Part shown: piece after piece, positions 58,268-64,000 of the stretch
Layout: every line of letters begins with the position of its first letter
Position numbering within the stretch: the stretch's first letter is position 1
Assembly (NCBI RefSeq): GCF_018342475.1
Contig: NZ_JAEMUD010000001.1
Span: 124,001 to 188,000 of the forward strand
Source: Parachlamydia sp. AcF125
GTDB taxonomy: Bacteria; Chlamydiota; Chlamydiia; Chlamydiales; Parachlamydiaceae
Length of the DNA: 64,000 nt
Direction: 5' to 3'
Made by a program: the position numbers and the translations under genes
Notes under the pieces: model-generated
Told to the model about the DNA's origin: nothing
Seen by the model: the letters and a program-made list of their open reading frames with translations, nothing else
Databases searched by the model: none

Positions 58268-59458
58268 TCAAGGATAGAAAACAGCGATTACGTGATTACA
58301 AAAAATTCCTCTAGGAATTAAGCCTAAATGGCAATTTAACAAAAGGTTTTCACCAAATTTGGTTTTCATAATCAACCGAATTTTAGCTTCGTTTGAAGTA
58401 GACAAGGAGTGAATTTGTCTTTGCCATTCTATCCATCCGTCTTGAACAATTTCAGGGAAATCTTGAAGAAATTTCTCGGAGCTCCACCCTAAAAGATGGC
58501 GTATTTGATGATTTGCATAAAGGAGTTTATTTTCTTTTTTCGAATAAACGGCCACAGCTGCCATATTTTCGCCTCCTAAGCTATCGCCCAGTCGGCGTAA
58601 ATCTAAAGCGTTGCTGTTAACGGGAAGATCTCGGAATACAGAGGAATGAGGGGAAAAATGGTTAACGCCGGTGATGTTTTGGGCGATTTCAATGCACTGT
58701 TTTAAATGGTGCGAGGCCCCTTCTGCATGCCTCACTTTTTTATCAGCTTGAAATGCAAAGCCCTTATTTTTGATTTCTTCCTGCCTTGAAGCAGTAGGCT
58801 GAGAATTTTTTACTGGAAGGTCAGGCACCTTAAATAGCTCGCTTTTGAATTGAGGATTTTCCGAAATTTTTAAAAGGGTTTGCATTTCATAATTGCGGTC
58901 CCGAATTTGACCTTCTAAATCTTTAATCAAGATGTCTTTAGTTTGAAGAATGGCTTTTTGCTCCTCCGTTTCTTGACGTAAGGCGCGAATAAGCTGTTCT
59001 CGTTCTTCAATTTGCTGTTCCGTTTCTAAACGGTACCCAGCAAAATTTTCTGACATCTGGGAAAGCTTTTCAATCTCTTCCTCCAACTTTTTTTGATGAG
59101 CAAGCTCCTCGTTTTTTTGCACCAGTTCATTTTCGAATAAATCACGTTGAGCCGTTAATTCACCGATTGTTTGCTCTAATGTGTTCCTATCGGAACTTAT
59201 TTGAGAGGAATCTACTGGCTGAATTTCAACATAGGCGTTTTTAAAGTGCTGTTTTAATGCCTCTTCCCACCCTTGCAAGACAAAATAAAGCAATAAAGCC
59301 CCCCCAAGACTTAAAAACAGACCGGTAGATAAAAAATTCCAGCTTTGGGACAGAGAGACGTGTTGCAAATTAATAAAGGTTAAAGTAAATAGAGGAGCCA
59401 AGTATAGCGCTATCGCAAAGCAGAGAAGTTGGTGCCGATTTTTGAATAAGTTTTGCAT
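58268..59458 (-). CDS. Membrane protein with coiled coil and C-terminal PAS domain
   Basis: 396 residues. Two membrane helices at about 10-30 and 40-62 (LLCFAIALYLAPLFTL, LSTGLFLSLGGALLLYFVL), a coiled coil from about 85 to 200, and a PAS domain in the last 110 residues (AAVAVYSKKENKLLYANHQI, HLLGWSSEKFLQDFPEIVQD). No kinase, cyclase or output domain follows, so it may act as a scaffold or sensor for another protein. The STAS gene 102 bases upstream on the same strand suggests a partner, which is inference. Confidence 0.75.
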   Translation of the reverse strand: MQNLFKNRHQLLCFAIALYLAPLFTLTFINLQHVSLSQSWNFLSTGLFLSLGGALLLYFVLQGWEEALKQHFKNAYVEIQPVDSSQISSDRNTLEQTIGELTAQRDLFENELVQKNEELAHQKKLEEEIEKLSQMSENFAGYRLETEQQIEEREQLIRALRQETEEQKAILQTKDILIKDLEGQIRDRNYEMQTLLKISENPQFKSELFKVPDLPVKNSQPTASRQEEIKNKGFAFQADKKVRHAEGASHHLKQCIEIAQNITGVNHFSPHSSVFRDLPVNSNALDLRRLGDSLGGENMAAVAVYSKKENKLLYANHQIRHLLGWSSEKFLQDFPEIVQDGWIEWQRQIHSLSTSNEAKIRLIMKTKFGENLLLNCHLGLIPRGIFCNHVIAVFYP

Positions 59459-59510
59459 AGGTTTACATTTTTTTTTATTGATCAGTCTACCATATTGGTT
59501 AATTTGTAGA

Positions 59511-59538
59511 AAAAAGCCAATAAAAGAAAAGGCTTTTT
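59511..59538 (-). terminator. Terminator after the STAS gene
   Basis: Stem AAAAAGCC / GGCTTTTT with a 12-base loop, 22 bases below the stop codon. On the minus strand a T-rich stretch follows. Confidence 0.65.
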
Positions 59539-59560
59539 ATCTTTTTTTACCCAACCCCTT

Positions 59561-59902
59561 CTATTTAAACGAACTGATCGCCTCTTCTTTCTGTTTAAAA
59601 ATCTCAAATATCTTATGCAAAGAAACAACTTCTAGAGTAGCTCTGGTTGAGCGATTTAAACAAGAAAGCTTAAGATTTCCTCCCTGTTTATTTAAAGCTT
59701 TTAGAATAGAAAGAAAACTCCCCAGTCCTGAGCTATCTACAAATTGTAAGCGATGCAAATCAAAAACCACTTTGGGATTTTCATAGTTAGAAATCAACTC
59801 TATCACTTGTTGCTTAAAATCGGTGGCATTTTTGGTATCTAAATTTTCAATTTCAGGAGTGATAATTAAGACATCATCTTGAAAAGTATGTGAAAAGTTC
59901 AT
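59561..59902 (-). CDS. STAS-domain anti-sigma-factor antagonist
   Basis: 113 residues, essentially one STAS domain. The phosphorylatable serine is Ser57 in QFVDSSGLGSF, the usual RsbV/SpoIIAA site. Such proteins are switched by a kinase (RsbW type) and free an anti-sigma factor; in chlamydiae they belong to the RsbU/RsbV/RsbW pathway. No kinase or phosphatase gene is in the window. A hairpin separates it from the PAS gene. Confidence 0.9.
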   Translation of the reverse strand: MNFSHTFQDDVLIITPEIENLDTKNATDFKQQVIELISNYENPKVVFDLHRLQFVDSSGLGSFLSILKALNKQGGNLKLSCLNRSTRATLEVVSLHKIFEIFKQKEEAISSFK

Positions 59903-60356
59903 TTGCCCTCTTTGGTTAAATAGCGGGTATGACGCTCTGAAAGGTTGTTATAAAAATTTTCAAAGTAAACTTTTCTTTTACAAAATTCAATTGCAAGCTG
60001 ATAAAAAAACGGAAAATTTTTTAATATTTACTCCGCTTGTTTCATCAGCCAGCACCGATATCCCCCTGTAACCACCTAACGATAGAATGCCGGTATAAAA
60101 CGATACAGCCTCAGGACCGTTTTTGCCGTAAACCCAAAATATCCGGGCTTTATTCCAAGCTTGATTAAGCCTTTAAACATTCAAGGATTTTAAGCAATTA
60201 AAAGGGCCTTTTTTTTTGTAGGAAGTTTGAGCCCCTCTAAGCCCAGCTTAAGTTTCCCTCTATCTTCTCTTTCGTTAAATTTTTTCCTTGTCATTACTGG
60301 GGAGATGTGAAATAGAAATAATTAACCATTTATTTTTTTAAAGGAGCCTTTTTCCA
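59903..60356 (+). other. Non-coding region between the STAS gene and rpoN
   Basis: About 450 bases with divergent promoters. No open frame with a start and ribosome binding site. AAAGGAG stands 14 bases before the rpoN ATG. Confidence 0.35.
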
Positions 60357-61853
60357 ATGGTTTATCCTCTTTCGCTCCAACAACAAGCGAAAATTCAACA
60401 GTCTCTTAAGCAAACCCAGCGAATGATCATGTCGCCCCAAATGCAACAAGCAATTCATCTGCTGCAAATGCCTGTGATGGAATTGGCCGAACGTATTGAG
60501 ACAGAGCTTGCTCAAAACCCTATTTTAGAATCCCTTCAAGATTGCCCCGAAGAAGACTATGATTTGTCACGTCTAGAAGAAGAGAATACGGAAGTCAATT
60601 TAGATGAAGAGCACCCCCTTGAAAAAGAGTTGCACTTTGATGACAAGAATTTTGAAATCCTTAAACAAATTGATGAAGAATTTCGAGATTATTTTTCCGA
60701 AAGTGGAAATTACTACATAAAACGGACTGAGGAAGAAGAAAAGCAAAAAAATTTTCAACTGAATTTGATTAAAGCACATGTTTCCTTATTTGAACACCTC
60801 ATGAGACTCGCACAAGAAACCTTTCTTAAGGCTGAAGAGATACAAATGACCGAAGCTATTATTGGAAATTTCGATGAGCGGGGATTTCTTCAGACCTCTT
60901 TAAAGGAAATTGCGGCGCTAAATAATTTTCAGGAGGAAGACCTTCAGCGACTTTTAAAAATTATTCAAACTTTTGAGCCATTTGGAATAGGGGCTCGGAA
61001 TTTACAAGAATCCTTTTTAATCCAGCTTCGTTGTCAAAAAAAAGAAAAAAGTCTGGCCTATAAGATTATTGAATCTTGCTATGAAGATTTATTACACAAC
61101 CGGTTACCTCAGATAAAGAGATGTTTAAATTGTTCCCTTGAAGAGATCCAAACAGTGATAGACAAGGACATTTCCAAATTAGATTTACATCCAGGAGCTT
61201 CTTTTTCCTGTGAGGTGGCTCAAACTATTGTGCCTGATGCGATGATTAAAGAGGAAAATGGAAAGCTTGACATTGTCGTCACTTCAGACTTTCTTCCCCC
61301 TATTAGATTTAATAAACGTTATATGAATATGTTAAATGATGAAAGCTTGTGTGAAAATACCAAGGATTTTATCCGCCAGCGAGTCATTTCTGCTAAATGG
61401 CTTTTGAGAAACATCCATCACCGAAACACAACTCTTGATCGCATTGCCCAATTTTTGGCTCAGCAGCAACGTTCTTTTTTTCAAAATCCAGACGGAAAAT
61501 TAGTGCCCTTAACCATGAAAATGGTGGCAGATAACTTAGGTTTGCATGAATCGACAGTGGCCCGCGCTGTAGCAGGAAAATATGTGGAAACCCCTCGCGG
61601 GCTGCTTCCCTTTCGCTTCTTTTTTACCAATGCTTATCTCACCGATGAAGGGTCTGATATCTCAGCAAAGACGGTGAAAGAGTCGATTAAGGAGATGATC
61701 GATAAAGAAGACAAGGCAAAGCCTTTGTCAGATCATAAGATTTCACAGCTCTTAGAAAGCAAGGGTATCCATTGTGCCCGCCGGACAGTATCGAAATATC
61801 GGGTCGAGCTTAATTTAGGAAATACTCAACAGCGACGCTTATTCAGAAAATAA
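60357..61853 (+). CDS. rpoN: RNA polymerase sigma-54 factor
   Basis: 498 residues. N-terminal glutamine-rich region I (QQQAKIQQSLKQTQRMIMSP) and LQMPVMELAERIETELAQNP, core-binding middle, helix-turn-helix DRIAQFLAQQQRSFFQNPDG and MVADNLGLHESTVARAVAGK, and the RpoN box ARRTVSKYR near the C-terminus. All signature parts are intact. It directs transcription at -24/-12 promoters and needs an AAA+ activator not in this window. The last 15 bases overlap the convergent protease gene. Confidence 0.97.
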   Translation: MVYPLSLQQQAKIQQSLKQTQRMIMSPQMQQAIHLLQMPVMELAERIETELAQNPILESLQDCPEEDYDLSRLEEENTEVNLDEEHPLEKELHFDDKNFEILKQIDEEFRDYFSESGNYYIKRTEEEEKQKNFQLNLIKAHVSLFEHLMRLAQETFLKAEEIQMTEAIIGNFDERGFLQTSLKEIAALNNFQEEDLQRLLKIIQTFEPFGIGARNLQESFLIQLRCQKKEKSLAYKIIESCYEDLLHNRLPQIKRCLNCSLEEIQTVIDKDISKLDLHPGASFSCEVAQTIVPDAMIKEENGKLDIVVTSDFLPPIRFNKRYMNMLNDESLCENTKDFIRQRVISAKWLLRNIHHRNTTLDRIAQFLAQQQRSFFQNPDGKLVPLTMKMVADNLGLHESTVARAVAGKYVETPRGLLPFRFFFTNAYLTDEGSDISAKTVKESIKEMIDKEDKAKPLSDHKISQLLESKGIHCARRTVSKYRVELNLGNTQQRRLFRK

Positions 61854-62711
61854 AGTTACCCAAAGCGTTTTTAACCGAAATGAGTCCTCTTGATGCTCTT
61901 CAAAGTGGCTTAAGATTTTCTCTACGGATAAGCTAGCTAACATTTTGATTTCTCGATCTGTCAATCGATAAAGGACTGCCGCCGCTTTGTCAGTGTTAGA
62001 TAAAATTTGGAAAAGTTTTTGACTTGCTTGATTAAATTGGTACCATCTCACTCCTAACCTGGTTAATGCATAACATCCCAGCAATAAAGGCAAAAAAAGG
62101 GCAATTTGTGCTAAAGGTTCAGTTGGAATCCAAAGTTGAAGGATAAGCATCAGAAGTAACGAAAAGACAAAAATTAAGCTTTCACAAGAGGATTGGATCA
62201 GAGGTCCGAATAAACGCCGAAACCACGAATCAGACGTTTGATAAGCAAAAAATTCTTCAAATTTTGGTTCCTGATAAGCCATTCTTCCCACATGCGCCAG
62301 TTCATGCGCTAATAATTCATTGCGATCATACAAACCTAAATATTTAGTTTGGGAAGCAAAATTTTTACGCAATTGAAGAAGAGCAGATAAAGGATCTGTT
62401 TCCCTCAATTGAAAAATCCAGGCGCACCCTCCATGCCAGGGAGCTAACTTAGCATTACTAAAAAAAAGGGGAACCCAGCTAGGTTTTATGCCATACAAGG
62501 TCTGTGTTTTCTTCCAAACAGCATAAAAAAATGAAGGATTTGCAAGCTCCTCTGCCTGAAAGGGAAGTGCGCCTCCTAAAACTTGTGAAAGTCGTCGTTT
62601 TAAGCTTAAGCAATAATGCACGCGTTGTAAAAAAAATTCCTCTGTTTCCTCAGGGCCAGGAAGCAAACCCTCTTCGCTCCACTGGATCCATTCTTCTTTT
62701 GTGCTCAACAT
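61839..62711 (-). CDS. Putative zinc-metalloprotease-like membrane protein
   Basis: 290 residues from ATG 62711, supported by AAGGA before it; a TTG start 14 codons earlier is possible. HELAHVGRMAYQEPKFEEFF near residue 145 holds the HExxH zinc motif with a Glu some 13 residues later, and two membrane helices follow (SLIFVFSLLLMLILQLW, QIALFLPLLLGCYALTRLG). It resembles the chlamydial conserved protein encoded next to rpoN, whose function is unknown. Peptidase activity is inferred from the motif. Confidence 0.65.
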   Translation of the reverse strand: MLSTKEEWIQWSEEGLLPGPEETEEFFLQRVHYCLSLKRRLSQVLGGALPFQAEELANPSFFYAVWKKTQTLYGIKPSWVPLFFSNAKLAPWHGGCAWIFQLRETDPLSALLQLRKNFASQTKYLGLYDRNELLAHELAHVGRMAYQEPKFEEFFAYQTSDSWFRRLFGPLIQSSCESLIFVFSLLLMLILQLWIPTEPLAQIALFLPLLLGCYALTRLGVRWYQFNQASQKLFQILSNTDKAAAVLYRLTDREIKMLASLSVEKILSHFEEHQEDSFRLKTLWVTLFSE

Positions 62712-62736
62712 CTGTTTCCTTTTTAGCTCCCTTTTT

Positions 62737-62928
62737 TTACTCCCTTTTCTCAATAAACAAAAGGAAAAAGCCGAGATAGATAAAGCCAGTCACCATTGAC
62801 TTTCCTCCTATTGGTTTAAATAAGAAAGGAGCCTTTATACTCCCTCGCATAAAAGAACACAGCAGTTGAGTCAAAAACCCCGCCTGTTTTTTTAAATGTT
62901 TAATCCTATAAAGGGAACGTTTTTTCAT
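62737..62928 (-). CDS. Possible small membrane protein (63 residues)
   Basis: Reads a basic start (KKRSLYRIKHLKKQ) and one hydrophobic segment (MVTGFIYLGFFLLFIE). No good ribosome binding site is seen. It lies 25 bases upstream of the protease gene on the same strand. No family recognised; may be chance. Confidence 0.3.
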   Translation of the reverse strand: MKKRSLYRIKHLKKQAGFLTQLLCSFMRGSIKAPFLFKPIGGKSMVTGFIYLGFFLLFIEKRE

Positions 62929-63242
62929 TAGCGAATTTCTCTATCTTCACTTTTTAAACCTCTAGCTTAAAAAAACTTTAAAAAAGGCTCCTTCAAGCAG
63001 CTTATTAATTTTAAATCCCTTTAATTTCCTCAGAAATTCCCTTCGTTTTTCTCTGCATTCCATAGGTTAAAAAACCTTTTGACTACAGCAAGCATTCCAG
63101 AAAAAATAGGCCTTTACTTTTTATTAAGGTTTGAAATACTATACGTGGGGTGAATTCAACACAAATGCTTTACTTTGCTCCATTTGCGCAAGCATCGCAT
63201 TTCCGTGATTTTATTTTAATCGAGATCTAACTGGAGACAAGA
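62929..63242 (+). other. Non-coding region upstream of the small ribosomal-type gene
   Basis: About 310 bases, AT-rich, no open frame. Promoter expected near 63120-63200 but not assigned. Confidence 0.3.
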
Positions 63243-63332
63243 ATGTCGTCTGTAAAAAAGAAAAGAAAGGCGAAAATATCCAAGCACAAGCGTAAAAAAC
63301 GCAGCCGCCGCGATCGTCATAAAACCAAATAA
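63243..63332 (+). CDS. AURKAIP1/COX24-domain small basic protein (ribosomal-protein-like)
   Basis: 29 residues beginning MSSVKKKRKAKISKHKRKKR and ending RRDRHKTK, preceded by GGAG with six bases to the ATG. The size, the serine-serine-valine start and the lysine/arginine pattern match the bacterial AURKAIP1/COX24 small proteins, such as bS22 of mycobacteria, which are small ribosomal subunit components and relate to mitochondrial mS38. It is too short for usual gene finders. A strong terminator follows immediately. Confidence 0.8.
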   Translation: MSSVKKKRKAKISKHKRKKRSRRDRHKTK

Positions 63333-63391
63333 GGAGTCTTTCCTTCCCGCAAACCACTTGAATGCTGCGCGGGAAGGAAAAACCTCCTTTT
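63331..63391 (+). terminator. Long hairpin terminator between the small basic gene and mnmG
   Basis: Arms AAGGAG + TTTCCTTCCCGC pair with GCGGGAAGGAAA + CTCCTT around a loop of about 17 bases, with small internal bulges, then TT. It begins at the stop of the small gene and ends 17 bases before the mnmG start, so it should insulate the two unless read through. Confidence 0.75.
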
Positions 63392-63407
63392 GCATCTGGT
63401 AATTCAA

Positions 63408-64000
63408 ATGTGGAAATTTCCAAAAAAATACGATGTCATAGTCATGGGTGGTGGCCATGCAGGTTGCGAAGCCGCTTTTGCTGCCTCTGGTATGGGCGCG
63501 CAAACCTTATTGCTCACCATGAACTTAGACACAATCGGGAAAATGAGCTGCAACCCTGCCATTGGAGGCATTGCGAAGGGACACATCGTCCGCGAAATCG
63601 ATGCTTTGGGCGGCATTATGGGAAAAGTGATAGATGTCACCGGCATTCAATACCGCATGCTCAACTCAACCCGAGGGCCTTCTGTATGGGCGCCACGCGC
63701 GCAAGCAGACAAAAATGCCTATCAAATGGAAGTGAAACACCGCCTAGAGCAGCAACCCCGCCTAGAAATCAAACAAGGGACCATTGAAGATCTGATCGTT
63801 GAAAATGATCGGATTCAAGGCGTTGTGACTAAAGAAGGCATTATTTATTATACTTCTACTCTCATCATTTCTTCCGGGACTTTTTTGCGCGGGCTTCTCC
63901 ACATTGGCGAAACCCATTATTCGGGAGGACGGGCCGGAGATCAACCCTCCGTAGGGCTTTCTGCTAGTCTCGAAAAATTTGGATTTAAACTTGGCCGTTT
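63408..64000 (+). CDS. mnmG: tRNA uridine-5-carboxymethylaminomethyl modification enzyme MnmG (5' part)
   Basis: Starts [20 protein letters not shown], the FAD-binding glycine motif, followed by [20 protein letters not shown], the family signature, and [14 protein letters not shown]. The first 197 codons are in the window and the rest is cut off. With MnmE it modifies the wobble uridine of several tRNAs. Confident call despite truncation. Confidence 0.96.
   Translation, partial: MWKFPKKYDVIVMGGGHAGCEAAFAASGMGAQTLLLTMNLDTIGKMSCNPAIGGIAKGHIVREIDALGGIMGKVIDVTGIQYRMLNSTRGPSVWAPRAQADKNAYQMEVKHRLEQQPRLEIKQGTIEDLIVENDRIQGVVTKEGIIYYTSTLIISSGTFLRGLLHIGETHYSGGRAGDQPSVGLSASLEKFGFKLGR

Noticed and set aside
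63362-63787. 141-codon forward frame overlapping mnmG
   Set aside because: Out of frame with the clear MnmG motifs and starts inside a terminator hairpin.

Overview
The window looks like part of the chromosome of an environmental (amoeba-associated) chlamydia of the Parachlamydiaceae type. This rests on gene content and order recalled from the family; no database search was run. The markers are a chlamydial V-type ATPase operon with a DUF2764 gene in the subunit C position, a very large FtsH (about 913 residues) next to tilS and two LptF/LptG-type permeases, the block dnaX-ybaB followed by ptsI-ptsH, and rpoN. A complete F-type ATP synthase operon lies beside the V-type operon; as far as I know Chlamydiaceae lack it, but amoeba symbionts of the Parachlamydiaceae have it.

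Layout. 1-7245: V-type ATPase operon on the minus strand (E, DUF2764, A, B, D, I, K; K is cut by the window edge). 7480-10595: an intact NAD-dependent epimerase, a ruined VKOR/SPW-type membrane gene and an alpha/beta hydrolase. 10889-17548: a ten-gene F-type ATP synthase operon on the minus strand. 17862-23002: small secreted proteins, a long helical protein of unknown function and transaldolase. 23075-32945: ftsH, tilS, a GYF_2 protein, two LPS-export permeases and a fused MurF-alanine racemase.

33051-39980: a tRNA-Leu(CAA) gene followed by what looks like a stack of decayed integrated elements. It contains three serine-recombinase remnants, repeats of the tRNA 3' end with its hairpin, a tail-anchored repeat protein (effector candidate), an AbiEi-like antitoxin without its toxin, and a BlaI/M56-protease regulatory cassette. 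That cassette has two matching palindromic operators and controls, by inference, a small exported protein.

40126-46210: scattered accessory genes (DUF1963, DUF2156, a putative glycosylase-family protein, DUF892) and a broken short-chain dehydrogenase, separated by long non-coding stretches. 46211-62928: core genes again, namely a PgpH-like c-di-AMP phosphodiesterase, galE, dnaX, ybaB, an hprK-ptsH-ptsI operon with no sugar permease nearby, an SMI1/KNR4 protein, a PAS membrane protein, a STAS protein and sigma-54. 63243-64000: a 29-residue AURKAIP1/COX24-type ribosomal-protein-like gene, a strong terminator and the start of mnmG.

How it fits together: the two rotary ATPases with their separate operons point to energetics that can run both on host ATP and on the cell's own proton gradient. 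MurF-Alr, the Lpt permeases and FtsH serve the envelope. HprK/HPr/PtsI, the STAS protein and sigma-54 are regulatory. The most unusual part is the tRNA-Leu island with its self-contained BlaI/M56 circuit.
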